DNA of 64,000 nucleotides from Vibrio fluvialis (GTDB taxonomy: Bacteria; Pseudomonadota; Gammaproteobacteria; Enterobacterales; Vibrionaceae), in the NCBI RefSeq assembly GCF_900460245.1, contig NZ_UHIP01000002.1:1-64000 (forward strand). The letters run 5' to 3'. The position numbers and the translations under genes were made by a program. The notes beneath the pieces are model-generated. The model was not told where the DNA came from and made no database searches. It saw only the letters and a program-made list of their open reading frames with translations. This document shows positions 44,029-53,022 of this stretch, one piece after another. Numbering within the stretch: the stretch's first letter is position 1; each line of letters opens with the position of its first letter.

Positions 44029-44141
44029 GACATGTTGTGATGCAGGAATCCGATGCCCATCGTAGGAACTGCTTTATCAATTGCCATAGTTCCGTATAAT
44101 CGCCGCCCAATTACACCACACCCATCATCAGTGAGTTTCAA

Positions 44142-44474
44142 ATGTCCAAACTATTTTTCAAAGGTCGAATCGATGCGAGGCAAAACCACGTCATTTCAGG
44201 CTACAACGTCAAACGTGATGTGAAAGCAGGCACGGAAGAAGCTCCAATCAACGTTGTCGTGCCAACCGAAGCTCGTAAAGCCGAGATCGAAGCATTGCTT
44301 TCTGAGCACGCTCTGGTCGTTAATATTGTCGTCGACGCAAATCAACCAGAGAACACGGTTGAACTTGATACGGTATTAAACAATCCTAAAACAATTACCT
44401 TTGACAAAACACCAAACCGCAACGAACCATGCATTTGCGGCAGCGGCAAAAAGTACAAAAAGTGCTGTGCTTAA
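44142..44474 (+). CDS. SWIM/SEC-C metal-binding protein, PBPRA1643 family
   Basis: This small cytosolic protein has 110 residues. The C-terminal 25 residues are a SEC-C zinc motif: NRNEPCICGSGKKYKKCC, with the C-x-C-x8-CC ligand set as in the SecA tail. The N-terminal 80 residues (LFFKGRIDARQNHVISGYNVKRDVKAGTEEAPINVVVPTEARKAEIEALLSEHALVVNIVVD) match the Vibrio/Photobacterium family in which this motif terminates a short alpha/beta domain. The role is unknown; SEC-C motifs bind zinc and often ribosomes or SecB-like partners. The gene is monocistronic, with its own terminator. Confidence 0.88.
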   Translation: MSKLFFKGRIDARQNHVISGYNVKRDVKAGTEEAPINVVVPTEARKAEIEALLSEHALVVNIVVDANQPENTVELDTVLNNPKTITFDKTPNRNEPCICGSGKKYKKCCA

Positions 44475-44491
44475 GCCCTCAACAATGACAT

Positions 44492-44520
44492 CAAAAGCCG
44501 TCTTCTGACGGCTTTTTTGT
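44492..44520 (+). terminator. Terminator after the SEC-C gene
   Basis: The stem AAAAGCCGTC / GACGGCTTTT has a four-base loop and a T-run. Confidence 0.9.
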
Positions 44521-44666
44521 AGACTGAAATCTAACGATTCGTTGTGCGCCTAGGTTAGGTCACGACCAACGTTGAACTGAGTTAAGTAGCATTACGCCCC
44601 TTTCTTTGTATTGCTGGGTGAACTATTTGTCGTATCCAACTATTACACCGCACGACCTGTGACCGA

Positions 44667-45785
44667 TTACTTTCGCAACGATGTCACCACCACAGTCGCG
44701 GCGCTAACGACTATAAGCACTTTACCTAAATGTTGAACTTCGCCAACCAGAGCCAATCCGCCACCAATCAATAAGTAATACAATAGCCCGAACAGTGCAC
44801 CAGCGCTTCCCGCTTGCGGCTTATAGTCAACCAAAGCAACGCTCAGCACGTTGGGAATCGCGATACCAAAAGACATCACCACCAACATCATCGATGCCAC
44901 AAACCAGATAGAATCTAACGTGATGTAAACCCCTATCGCACCTGCCGTTAACAGCATTGCCGACACCCAAAGTAGCGAACGTTGTAACACTTGTTTGGAA
45001 AGTAACGTTTTGTTTAAGTAACTGCCTAATAACGTGCCAAATCCCAATACCACACCGCTGTAGCCAAACTGTTCAGAACCATAACCTAATTCTGCAAAAG
45101 TAAATGCGCCAAGCTGGTAATAGGAAAATAGAGCAATGTTGTACAACGCAACTAACAACGCTGAGAACCATATGTGTGAATCCTTCCACATACGCATGCT
45201 TAAACAGCCCAGTCGAAGCGGCTGACGCTCCATTTGCGTTTCTGGAAGTTTAAAGAGGTTGTACAAGAATAAGGCTAGAGCCATGACAAACAGTGCCAAG
45301 AACACATAGTGATGACCACCCATTGCTGTCAGTTGGCCACCTAAGAGCATGCCTAATACAGGGCTAATGGAGATCCCAATTCCCATTACGCTAAAAACTT
45401 TACCTAATTCTTCGCGGCTAAACGCATCGCGAAGCATCGTCTGTGTCACAACGGACCCGACCGCAATGCCGAACGCACTCAATGCCCGTGCGACCATAAT
45501 GATGAAAAAGCTCTCCGTATACATCGCTACCAAAGCCGAAATACCGTAAATAAACAAGCCAATCATCATTGTTGGGCGTCTACCCAACTTGTCTGCCAAT
45601 ATTCCCCAGACCACGACGCCAACAGCGAACGCCAAGAAGTATACCGATAACGTTTGGGCAGCTTGGGAATAGCTGACGGAGAATGATTGAGCAATAGACC
45701 CCAAAGCTGGGCTGTAAGTGGTTTCCACGATTTGCGGAAACATCAGCAGTACAACCATCAACCCTAATGAAGGTTTTATATTCAT
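44667..45785 (-). CDS. MFS transporter, Bcr/CflA-like drug/efflux family
   Basis: This is an inner-membrane major facilitator of 372 residues. The first half starts LGLMVVLLMFPQIVETTYSPALGSIAQSFSVS and has loop motif A as GILADKLGRRPTMMIG. Motif C is at SVMGIGISISPVLGMLLGG in helix 5, so it is probably an antiporter of the drug-resistance type. The order of residues in helix 1 (P--ET-YSPALG-IA) resembles Bcr/CflA/CmlA proteins. It is somewhat short at the C-terminus. It is divergent from an AraC-type gene across a 96-base spacer, the usual layout of a locally regulated efflux gene. The pair is visibly more AT-rich than the genes on either side. Confidence 0.88.
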   Translation of the reverse strand: MNIKPSLGLMVVLLMFPQIVETTYSPALGSIAQSFSVSYSQAAQTLSVYFLAFAVGVVVWGILADKLGRRPTMMIGLFIYGISALVAMYTESFFIIMVARALSAFGIAVGSVVTQTMLRDAFSREELGKVFSVMGIGISISPVLGMLLGGQLTAMGGHHYVFLALFVMALALFLYNLFKLPETQMERQPLRLGCLSMRMWKDSHIWFSALLVALYNIALFSYYQLGAFTFAELGYGSEQFGYSGVVLGFGTLLGSYLNKTLLSKQVLQRSLLWVSAMLLTAGAIGVYITLDSIWFVASMMLVVMSFGIAIPNVLSVALVDYKPQAGSAGALFGLLYYLLIGGGLALVGEVQHLGKVLIVVSAATVVVTSLRK

Positions 45786-45881
45786 CTTGTGTCCTCATGT
45801 ATGAACTTGGCGCGCAGTATAGATGAGGCTATCCTTTACCCATTAACAACATTCATACCAAAAACAACAAGATTCGGACAA

Positions 45882-46673
45882 ATGGCAATTATCGATGAAC
45901 AAACCCAGTTTGATGCAGATAAATTAACCGCTTGCGTGATAGGGATCGCAGCCGATATCGCTAAACACGATTCAGGTATGCACCAGCACAAGAAAGGACA
46001 ACTGCTCTATGCGCCCCAAGGATGTATGAGCTTTGTTTTAAATAACTTACTCTGCATTTTGCCGCCGACAAAAGCGGTATGGATTCCACCATACACTCAA
46101 CATCGAGTGATGATGACTAACGTGGTGGCTTATCGCTCACTGTATTTCGATTGTGATATGTTTGACTGCCCAACGACCATGACCATGGTAGAGGTAGATG
46201 CTTTGCTAAAGGCTTTGATTGATAAAATGGCACTGTGGGCATGGGACAAACCAGAAAATGAAATGCAAAATACGACGGCTCTGTTTTGGGAAGAGTTTTA
46301 TGCAGCGAAACGTCATGCGTTCCAATTGCCTTTGCCGTCAAATCGACGACTTCAAAAATTCCGAGCACAATTGATGCAAGAATCTTTTTTAGTACCAGAC
46401 CTGACTTCGATTGCCGATTCCGTTGGTGCAAGCACTAAAACCGTGAGTCGACTATTCAAAACTGAAACGGGGATGTCCTACCAAGACTGGAGGCAGCAAT
46501 GGCGTTTATTGAAGGCCATTGAATTACTGTCTAGAGAAAAGCAAGTCAACGATGTCTCTGATTGGCTAGGTTTCTCTTCTGACAGTGCGTTTATCGCATT
46601 TTTTAAAAAACAAACTGGGTACACTCCACTGAGTTTTATGAAAAGTAAGTCGGATGACCACATGGTGAGATGA
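45882..46673 (+). CDS. AraC-family regulator, divergent from the MFS gene
   Basis: The protein has 263 residues. The N-terminal cupin domain (about 20-95: DSGMHQHKKGQLLYAPQGCMSFVLNN, then TKAVWIPPYTQHRV) has the usual histidines. The C-terminal HTH domain (about 165-255) has LTSIADSVGASTKTVSRLFKTETGMSYQDWRQQWRLLKAIELLS and VNDVSDWLGFSSDSAFIAFFKKQTGYTPLSFM. ATG 45882 is selected because the cupin begins soon after; a reading from 45789 would overlap the MFS promoter. The ribosome site is weak. Control of the adjacent MFS gene is likely. Confidence 0.87.
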   Translation: MAIIDEQTQFDADKLTACVIGIAADIAKHDSGMHQHKKGQLLYAPQGCMSFVLNNLLCILPPTKAVWIPPYTQHRVMMTNVVAYRSLYFDCDMFDCPTTMTMVEVDALLKALIDKMALWAWDKPENEMQNTTALFWEEFYAAKRHAFQLPLPSNRRLQKFRAQLMQESFLVPDLTSIADSVGASTKTVSRLFKTETGMSYQDWRQQWRLLKAIELLSREKQVNDVSDWLGFSSDSAFIAFFKKQTGYTPLSFMKSKSDDHMVR

Positions 46674-46678
46674 GTGTT

Positions 46679-46707
46679 CAGCTCCCCCAAAAAGTTGGGG
46701 GAGCTTT
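46679..46707 (+). terminator. Terminator after the AraC gene
   Basis: AGCTCCCCCAA / TTGGGGGAGCT has a short AAAG-type loop and is followed by TTAGAAAA. The T-run is short but the stem is strong. Confidence 0.7.
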
Positions 46708-46773
46708 AGAAAATCAGCGCAACACTGACCAGATATTTCGTTACCGTATCAGCTTGTCAATTCGCCCAAACAC

Positions 46774-47511
46774 TTACAACACCAAACCACCATCGATTTT
46801 CAGTACCTGTCCGGTGATAAAACGGCTTTTGTCTGAGGCGAGGAAGGACACACCGTGGGCGATATCTTGCACGGAGCCCATGCGCCCGAGCGGTGTTTTT
46901 GAGGTCATGTAACCAATCACTTTTTCGGGCAGGTCTTTGGTCATGTCGGTTTCGATAAAGCCCGGCGCGACACAGTTAACGCGAATTTGCGCGCCTTTGC
47001 GGGCCAGTTCTTTGGCCCAGCCTTTGCTCATTGCAATCACGCCGCCTTTACTGGCGCCGTAGTTGCTTTGGCCGATGTTACCGTCGGTACCGACGATGGA
47101 AGAGATATTCACGATGCTACCACTGCCCTGCGCCAACATCAGCGGTGCGATCTTCTGGGTTAACAGAAAAACGGCTTTGAGATTCACATCCAACACACTG
47201 TTCCAGTCACTTTCGAGCATGTCGGTCAGCATCGCATCCCGAGTGATGCCAGCGTTGTTCACCAACACATCCACCCGTTGATGCTGCTCGGCGATACAGG
47301 CGACGGTTTGCGCCACGGCTTGGGCATCACACAAGTTCACCTGATAACTGCTGACCCGCTCGTTGCGGGTCTGTTCTTGGCTGGCCCATTCAACCGGTGA
47401 AATGTCGAGCCCGACAACCTTGAAGCCATCTTCAAGTAGCTGCTCACTGATCGCGCGCCCAATTCCGCGCGCGGCGCCGGTGACGACCGCCACTTTTTGC
47501 TGATTATTCAT
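46774..47511 (-). CDS. Short-chain dehydrogenase, acetoacetyl-CoA reductase/FabG-like
   Basis: This classical SDR has 245 residues. The cofactor motif is VTGAARGIGRAI, with DVLVNNAGITRD, the catalytic Ser in VNISSIVG, and Tyr/Lys in YGASKGG (YxxxK). It ends SDKSRFITGQVLKIDGGLVL. The resemblance is to PhaB and FabG, NADPH-dependent 3-oxoacyl reductases. ATG 47511 has AAGGATTGA directly upstream and overlaps the stop of the CoA-transferase gene by eight bases, so the two are coupled. A role in handling acetoacetyl-CoA/3-hydroxybutyryl-CoA made by that transferase is likely. The direction and substrate are inferred. Confidence 0.88.
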   Translation of the reverse strand: MNNQQKVAVVTGAARGIGRAISEQLLEDGFKVVGLDISPVEWASQEQTRNERVSSYQVNLCDAQAVAQTVACIAEQHQRVDVLVNNAGITRDAMLTDMLESDWNSVLDVNLKAVFLLTQKIAPLMLAQGSGSIVNISSIVGTDGNIGQSNYGASKGGVIAMSKGWAKELARKGAQIRVNCVAPGFIETDMTKDLPEKVIGYMTSKTPLGRMGSVQDIAHGVSFLASDKSRFITGQVLKIDGGLVL

Positions 47512-49066
47512 GATCAATCCTTAACGTAAATTGAGGCTTAAAAATCTGCTCATCCATCAGTTTCAGCCCTGGGCTGATGTAAGGTTCAAAGCCCATCTGC
47601 GCGAGCACATCGCGCTTGAGATCCATTCCCGGTGCAATTTCCGTCAGCGTTAAGCCACGTTCGGTCAGGGTGAAGACCGCGCGCTCGGTGATATACAATA
47701 CGGGTTTGTTCATTTTACGCGCCTGCGCTGCGCTGAATGTGATCTGTTCGACAGCGGGAAGGAATTTGACTTGCTGGCCTTCTGCTACGATGCGCAGTTC
47801 GCCGTTCACCACTTCGGTTTGCAGCCCTTGCGCGGTAAAGGTGCCGCAGAAAAAGACTTCCTTGGCGTTCTGGGTGATATTGATGAAACCGCCGCACCCT
47901 GCGATGCGCGAACCAAAGCGCGACACATTGATATCGCCGAGACGGTCGCACTGCGCTAAGCCCAGAAACGCTTGATCGATGCCGCCGCCATCGTAGAAGT
48001 CGAACATCTGATCCTGGCTGATGATCGCCTGCGGATAGCGCGACGCGCCAAAATCAAGCCCTGCCGCTGGCTCGCCGCCGACCGCGCCCGGTTCGACCGT
48101 CAGCGTGAACTGATCCAAAATACCCGCTTCGCGCGCCACCGCCGCGACGTATTCCGGCGCGCCGATGCCCAGATTGAGAATCGCACCAGAGCGCAGTTCC
48201 ATCGCGGCGCGGCGGGCGATAATGGTTTTGGCGTCAAGCGCATCATCCACCGCTTGCGGTTTCACCGCCTCGCCACCCGGGCGGCCGACAAACGCCGGAT
48301 TCATCTGTGTGGCGAAAGTTTGCATGTGATCGGCGGGGTTGTCACACACCACCACAGCATCAACAAAAATCCCCGGTATCTTGACCGCGTGCGGGTCGAG
48401 CATGCCCGCTTCCACCACACGTTTCACCTGCACAATCACTTTACCGCCTTGGTTCTTTGCCGCCTGCGCGGCAGCTAAACTTTCAACGATCAAACACTCA
48501 TCTTCCATAGTGATGTTGCCGTTTTGGTCGGCAGTGGTGCCGCGCAAAATCGCCACGTTCACTGGCAGGCGGCGATAAAACAGAAACTCTTCACCGCGAA
48601 AATCGACCACTTCGACCCAATCAGTTTGCGTGCGGCTGTTGATGCGCCCACCTTCGATACGCGGGTCCACAAACGTGCCGAGGCCGACTTTGCTCAGCGT
48701 GCCCGGTTTTCCGGCTGCGGTGTCGCGCAGCAAATGGGAAATCACCCCTTGTGGCAGGTTGTAACCTTCGATCTTGTTATTGACTGCCAGCGCTTGCAGC
48801 TTGGGCACCAAGCCCCAGTGGCCGCCAATCACGCGGCGGACCAACCCTTCCTGCGCAAGATGATTCACCGCGCGGCTTTTACCATCGCCCTGCCCGGCGG
48901 CAAACAACAGGGTGAGATCCTGCGGCTTGCCACTGCGCTCAAAGCGTTCGCCAATTGCGCGTTCAATCGCTTCGGGAACCACGCTGCCAATAAAGCCGCC
49001 AAGCATGACGGCATCGCCATCGGCGATCCATTCTGCTGCCTGCGCAGCGGTTAACGTCTTGACCAC
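47504..49066 (-). CDS. Acyl-CoA:carboxylate CoA-transferase (YdiF/family I, fused alpha-beta)
   Basis: The protein has 520 residues with both CoA-transferase halves fused. The alpha half (to about 270) starts TLTAAQAAEWIADGDAVMLGGFIGSVVPEAI and has the glycine-rich LLFAAGQGDGKSRAVNHLAQEGLVRRVIGGHWG. The beta half starts AKTIIARRAAMELRSGAILNLGIGAPEYVA; the catalytic Glu is expected in LTVEPGAVGG. Family I enzymes such as YdiF move CoA between short-chain acids (acetate, acetoacetate, propionate, butyrate). Here it could activate acetoacetate from leucine breakdown. The start is GTG 49066 with AAGGAAGG six bases before; TTG 49105 is a longer option. It is followed by the SDR gene. Confidence 0.88.
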   Translation of the reverse strand: MVKTLTAAQAAEWIADGDAVMLGGFIGSVVPEAIERAIGERFERSGKPQDLTLLFAAGQGDGKSRAVNHLAQEGLVRRVIGGHWGLVPKLQALAVNNKIEGYNLPQGVISHLLRDTAAGKPGTLSKVGLGTFVDPRIEGGRINSRTQTDWVEVVDFRGEEFLFYRRLPVNVAILRGTTADQNGNITMEDECLIVESLAAAQAAKNQGGKVIVQVKRVVEAGMLDPHAVKIPGIFVDAVVVCDNPADHMQTFATQMNPAFVGRPGGEAVKPQAVDDALDAKTIIARRAAMELRSGAILNLGIGAPEYVAAVAREAGILDQFTLTVEPGAVGGEPAAGLDFGASRYPQAIISQDQMFDFYDGGGIDQAFLGLAQCDRLGDINVSRFGSRIAGCGGFINITQNAKEVFFCGTFTAQGLQTEVVNGELRIVAEGQQVKFLPAVEQITFSAAQARKMNKPVLYITERAVFTLTERGLTLTEIAPGMDLKRDVLAQMGFEPYISPGLKLMDEQIFKPQFTLRIDHE

Positions 49067-49195
49067 ATTCACCTTCCTTGTTGTTAGCCCTTTGAGAATA
49101 GCCAAGCGTTAACAGGATGTTAATTACAGTATTGGCAAGTCTGAATTGCAGATATGAAATAATCCGAGCGAGTACCACCGCAGCGAAGCGCAGGC

Positions 49196-49222
49196 ACAAA
49201 AAAGCCCGCATAAAGCGGGCTT
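49196..49222 (-). terminator. Terminator after the valine operon
   Basis: On the minus strand AAGCCCGC / GCGGGCTT has a five-base loop and is followed by a run of T's (A-run at 49197-49204 on plus). It ends transcription coming from the SDR gene at 49248. Confidence 0.9.
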
Positions 49223-49247
49223 GGTGAATTGCGGTAAACACGCCGCG

Positions 49248-50006
49248 TTACATGCGCATCCCGCCGTCAATTTCCAGCACTCGGCCAGTAAAGTAGTCGT
49301 TTTCCAGAATGTATTTCGCCGCATGCGCGATTTCGCCCGGCTCTCCCATACGCCCGACGGGCACCATCTGTTTCAGCCGTTCAATCGCTTCCGGTTTCAT
49401 TTGATCGGCCATCGCGGTGTGCACAATCCCCGGCGCAATGGCCGCTGCGCGAATGCCATAACGTGCCAGCTCTCGCGCCCAACTGGTGGCCATCGTTGCT
49501 ACCGCCGCTTTAGATGCCGAATAGTTGGTTTGGCCGATATTGCCTGCGCGCGCGACGCTGGAGATGTTGATGATCACGCCTTTGCGTTTGGTTTCAATCA
49601 TCTTGACCGCCGCTTCGCGTCCGCACAGGAAAGTGCCGGTCACGTTAACATTCATCACGGTATCAAATTGCTCAAGGGACATTTTGCTTATCTGGCCATC
49701 TTTGACTTTCACCAGCAAACCATCGCGCAAAATGCCCGCGTTGTTGATCAGTCCATCGACATGACCAAAATCGATGACGATGTCTTCGAAGGTTTTCACC
49801 ACCTGCGCCTCGTTGGTCACATCCATGACGTAATAAATGGCTTTGGCGCTCAGCATGTGGCACTGCTTCTGAGTATCGAGCAGCCCCTGCTCGTTCATGT
49901 CCAGCAGTGCTAAATCGGCTCCGGCTTGCGCCAGCGTCACCGCCATCATCTGCCCCAGCCCTTGTCCGGCACCGGTAATCACAATCACACTGTCTCTAAG
50001 ATTCAT
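49248..50006 (-). CDS. Short-chain dehydrogenase, 3-hydroxyacyl-CoA dehydrogenase-like
   Basis: This SDR has 252 residues. The cofactor motif is ITGAGQGLGQMMAV, with an acidic LLDMNE at the end of strand 2 that favours NAD. Also present are DGLINNAGILRDG, INISSVARAGNIGQTNYSASKAA (Ser, Tyr, Lys) and VLEIDGGMRM. It is the last gene of the mmsA-mmsB operon. In this setting it may be the 2-methyl-3-hydroxybutyryl-CoA dehydrogenase of isoleucine breakdown, which would complement the thiolase at the other end of the operon; FabG-like reductase activity is the alternative. ATG 50006 has GGGAG seven bases before. Its product is followed by a strong terminator. Confidence 0.85.
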   Translation of the reverse strand: MNLRDSVIVITGAGQGLGQMMAVTLAQAGADLALLDMNEQGLLDTQKQCHMLSAKAIYYVMDVTNEAQVVKTFEDIVIDFGHVDGLINNAGILRDGLLVKVKDGQISKMSLEQFDTVMNVNVTGTFLCGREAAVKMIETKRKGVIINISSVARAGNIGQTNYSASKAAVATMATSWARELARYGIRAAAIAPGIVHTAMADQMKPEAIERLKQMVPVGRMGEPGEIAHAAKYILENDYFTGRVLEIDGGMRM

Positions 50007-50028
50007 GTTTTTTCTCCCTGCCAGCGGC

Positions 50029-50931
50029 TTAGCCCCGTGAGCGATAGAACTCAAACAGGCTGGAGAAATCGAGTTCTTCGTTGCCGTTTGCGTTGTGAAA
50101 AGCGTACAGATTGCGCGCCAGCGAGCCCATCGGAATCGATGATTGACTTTTCAGCGCCGCATCAATGCCCAGCCCGAGGTCTTTTTGCATCAGTTTGCTC
50201 ATAAAGCCCGGTTGATACTGGTTGCTGGCAGGCGCGTTTTCCATCACGCCCGGGCACGGGTTGTAAAGCTCCAGCGCCCAGTTGCGCCCTGAACTTTGCA
50301 GCATGATGTTCGACAGCACTGTTGGGTCTAGGCCGTTATCCATGCCAAGATTGAGCGCTTCACACGTGCCGGACATCAGAATGCCGAGCATCAGGTTGTT
50401 GCAGATCTTGGCCATTTGGCCGTCACCGGCATTGCCCGCATGGAAGATGTTTTTGCCCATGTGTTTGAGCACATCGTGCGCCTTTTTAAACGCCGAATCG
50501 GTACCGCCGACGATAAAGGTCAATGTGCCCGCCTTCGCGCCCGCCACGCCGCCGGAAACCGGAGAATCGACAAACTCAAAACCTTTTTTCTCGGCTTCAG
50601 CCGCCACCAACCGCGCAGATTCCGGATCAATCGTTGAGCAGTCGATGAGAAAGGTGCCGCTTTCGATCATATTGAGCAGCCCCACACCGCCGCTGTGATC
50701 GCCCAAGTAAACCGCGCGAACATGCGCGCCCGCGGGCAGCATGGTGATCACGGTGTCGGCGCCTTCCACCGCTGCGGGCAGAGACTCAGCAACCACTCCA
50801 CCCAGCGGTTCCAGTTTTTTGGCCGCCTGAGTGTTGAGGTCAAACACCCGCACCGACAATCCAGCCTTGAGCAGATTCTCAGCCATTGGGCCGCCCATGT
50901 TACCCAGTCCTATAAACGCGATGGTGCTCAT
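50029..50931 (-). CDS. mmsB: 3-hydroxyisobutyrate dehydrogenase
   Basis: MmsB oxidises 3-hydroxyisobutyrate to methylmalonate semialdehyde with NAD in valine breakdown. It has 300 residues. The N-terminal Rossmann signature is AFIGLGNMGGPMAENLLKAG, the 3-HIBDH family motif. DCSTIDPESAR and DSPVSGGVAGAKAGTLTFIVGG cover the active site, and the catalytic Lys lies in GDGQMAKICNNLMLG. The dimer region is LSNIMLQSSGRNWALE, then KDLGLGIDAA. ATG 50931 has AAGGAGAC seven bases before. Neighbours supply the preceding (CoA hydrolase) and following (mmsA) steps. Confidence 0.95.
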   Translation of the reverse strand: MSTIAFIGLGNMGGPMAENLLKAGLSVRVFDLNTQAAKKLEPLGGVVAESLPAAVEGADTVITMLPAGAHVRAVYLGDHSGGVGLLNMIESGTFLIDCSTIDPESARLVAAEAEKKGFEFVDSPVSGGVAGAKAGTLTFIVGGTDSAFKKAHDVLKHMGKNIFHAGNAGDGQMAKICNNLMLGILMSGTCEALNLGMDNGLDPTVLSNIMLQSSGRNWALELYNPCPGVMENAPASNQYQPGFMSKLMQKDLGLGIDAALKSQSSIPMGSLARNLYAFHNANGNEELDFSSLFEFYRSRG

Positions 50932-50956
50932 GTTCTGTCTCCTTGAAATGGTGTGG

Positions 50957-52084
50957 TTAGTGGGCTTGTCCCAGCGACGCCAGCGGATGCGCGGCGTCGT
51001 TCCACAATGAGGTAAAGAGTTCATCAATCACGGCGGTATCCACTTCGGCCACCGAGCCATAACGCCAGGTCGGTGCGCCATCTTTATCAATCAAGCGCGC
51101 GCGCACCCCTTCCTGAAATTCGCCCAGTAAGGCGCTGCGAACCGACAGCGTCAGCTCCAAACGAAAACACTCAGCCAGCGTTAACTGGCTGCACTCGGTG
51201 AGTTGGCGATAGGTGATGTGCGCCGAAATCGGGCTGCCTGCGGCGAGGTTATTTCGCGCGCTGGCGATCCACTTGTCGTCGCCACGGATACCAAGAATGT
51301 TGTCGCAGATATCAACGAGAGTATCGGCGCGACAAGCCGACTGAATGTTGGACAAATACGGCAGCAATTGGCTCTCTGGTTCGGCGTCATCGACCATCAG
51401 CGCCAGTTCGCTCAAAACATTGCCAACCACGGTAAAACCGTTGCCTTCCCAGCGCTGCGCTTGTAAGCGTTCCAGCATGGCCGAATGGTGTTCGTGCAGC
51501 AGCAGGTAATCAGCCATGCGAATATCAATCGCATCGGTGGCGTTGATGGACGCGCCCGTCAGGCCCAAAAACAGCCCAACGCCTTTGGGTAAGCGGTTCA
51601 AAAACCAGGTGCCGCCCACATCGGGATAGAGTCCGATGCTGATTTCCGGCATCGCCATGCGTGTGCGGGGCGTGACCACTTTATGGCTGCATCCCATAAA
51701 CAGCCCCATGCCACCACCCATCACAATGCCGTCGCCCCAGGCGATGATCGGCTTACTGTAGGTGTGAATCAGGTAGTCGCACTCATATTCAAGTGAGAAG
51801 TATTCGGTGCAAAACGCCTGCACTTCGGCTTTGCATTTGTCGCGCATGACGTTGTGCATGGTGCGTACATCGCCGCCGGCGCAAAACGCTTTGTCGCCGC
51901 CGCCTTCGAGAATGACGCACATCATCTGTTCGTCGTCCTGCCACTGTTTGAGCTGGTCAAACAGCAGTGCCAGCATGTTGTAGCTGAGCGCATTGAGCGA
52001 CGCCGGATTGTCTAAGGTCGCAATCCCAATCTTATGTGTTTGGTCCCGGCACCAAAGCTCCTGAAAACTGACCCGGTCCGTCAT
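50957..52084 (-). CDS. 3-hydroxyisobutyryl-CoA hydrolase
   Basis: This crotonase-fold hydrolase releases free 3-hydroxyisobutyrate from its CoA ester in valine catabolism. It has 375 residues, longer than an enoyl-CoA hydratase and right for HIBCH. The N-terminal part has KAFCAGGDVRTMHN and PIIAWGDGIVMGGGMGLFMGCSHKVVTPRTRMAMPEISIGLYPDVGGTWFLNRLP; the MPEISIGLYPDVG segment with its Glu-Asp pair distinguishes hydrolases from hydratases. The C-terminal extension (about 250-370) ends FQEGVRARLIDKDGAPTWRY. It lies between mmsB (25 bases away) and the enoyl-CoA hydratase gene. Confidence 0.93.
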   Translation of the reverse strand: MTDRVSFQELWCRDQTHKIGIATLDNPASLNALSYNMLALLFDQLKQWQDDEQMMCVILEGGGDKAFCAGGDVRTMHNVMRDKCKAEVQAFCTEYFSLEYECDYLIHTYSKPIIAWGDGIVMGGGMGLFMGCSHKVVTPRTRMAMPEISIGLYPDVGGTWFLNRLPKGVGLFLGLTGASINATDAIDIRMADYLLLHEHHSAMLERLQAQRWEGNGFTVVGNVLSELALMVDDAEPESQLLPYLSNIQSACRADTLVDICDNILGIRGDDKWIASARNNLAAGSPISAHITYRQLTECSQLTLAECFRLELTLSVRSALLGEFQEGVRARLIDKDGAPTWRYGSVAEVDTAVIDELFTSLWNDAAHPLASLGQAH

Positions 52085-52149
52085 ATTGCCTCCTGATAAT
52101 TTGCAACTTGCGTGGCGAACGTTCTGCCTTATTACTTACTGCATACCGC

Positions 52150-52974
52150 TTACTGGTTTTTCCATTGCGGCGCACGTTTTTGCAGAAAGGCCTGCACGCC
52201 TTCGGTCTGATCCTCGGTATCGAATAGATCTAGGAAGTATTCACGCTCTTTGATCAGCCCGTGCTGGCGCGGTGCAAAGCGGGTTTGCTGAATCAGCTTT
52301 TTGCATGCCGCCACCGATGAGGGCGATTGCTGCGCGACCGATTCTGCCATCGCAATCGCGCGATTGAGCGCTTCGCCTTGGGCGACCACCTCTTCCACTA
52401 AACCAATCTCGTGCGCTTTGGCAGCAGTCAGTTGCTCGCCGCACAAGATCACCCGTTTGGCCCAACCTTCGCCCACCAGCGCGGTGAGATTTTGTGTGCC
52501 GCCCGCGCACGGCAGCAGCCCGACTTTGGCTTCCGGCAGCGCCATCACTGCTTGTTCTTCGGCAATGCGAATGTCGCACGCAAGCGCCGCTTCCAAACCA
52601 CCGCCCATCGCATAGCCGTTTATCGCCGCAATCGAAACGCCGCGAAATTCCGACAACGCTTCAAACGCTTCACCAAACACGCGCGCCATTTTGAGCGCAC
52701 GCGCTTTGTCGCCATCGGCAAACAGTTTGAGATCCGCCCCGGCCGAGAAAAACTTCTCACCAGCGCCCGTCAGTACCAAGGCGTAGACTTCTTTGTTGAG
52801 ATTGAGCGACTGCACCAGCGTTTTAAGCTGTTCTAAACTTTGCGCCGTCCAGGTGTTGGCGGGCGGATTGTTCATGGTGACCACGGCCACATGATGATGC
52901 AGATGAAAACCGATCAGCGCATGGGATTCGCCATCCGTGGCCGGGTGTTGTGGTGAGTAACTGTTGGACGTCAT
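52150..52974 (-). CDS. Enoyl-CoA hydratase (methacrylyl-CoA hydratase role likely)
   Basis: This crotonase-family hydratase has 274 residues. The oxyanion-hole segments are KFFSAGADLKLFADG and AAINGYAMGGGLEAALACDIRIAEEQAVMALPEAKVGLLPCAGGTQNLTALVG. The two expected acidic residues are both visible: the Glu of GGLEAALAC and the Glu of LPEAKVGLLP. The ending VQAFLQKRAPQW is standard. In this operon it would hydrate methacrylyl-CoA (valine) and possibly tiglyl-CoA (isoleucine). ATG 52974 has AAGGAG five bases before. It has about 20 extra residues at the N-terminus compared with typical short hydratases. Confidence 0.9.
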   Translation of the reverse strand: MTSNSYSPQHPATDGESHALIGFHLHHHVAVVTMNNPPANTWTAQSLEQLKTLVQSLNLNKEVYALVLTGAGEKFFSAGADLKLFADGDKARALKMARVFGEAFEALSEFRGVSIAAINGYAMGGGLEAALACDIRIAEEQAVMALPEAKVGLLPCAGGTQNLTALVGEGWAKRVILCGEQLTAAKAHEIGLVEEVVAQGEALNRAIAMAESVAQQSPSSVAACKKLIQQTRFAPRQHGLIKEREYFLDLFDTEDQTEGVQAFLQKRAPQWKNQ

Positions 52975-53022
52975 AACCACTCCTTGATTTTTTTGTGCTG
53001 ACTTACATGTTGGGGCGCTGGC

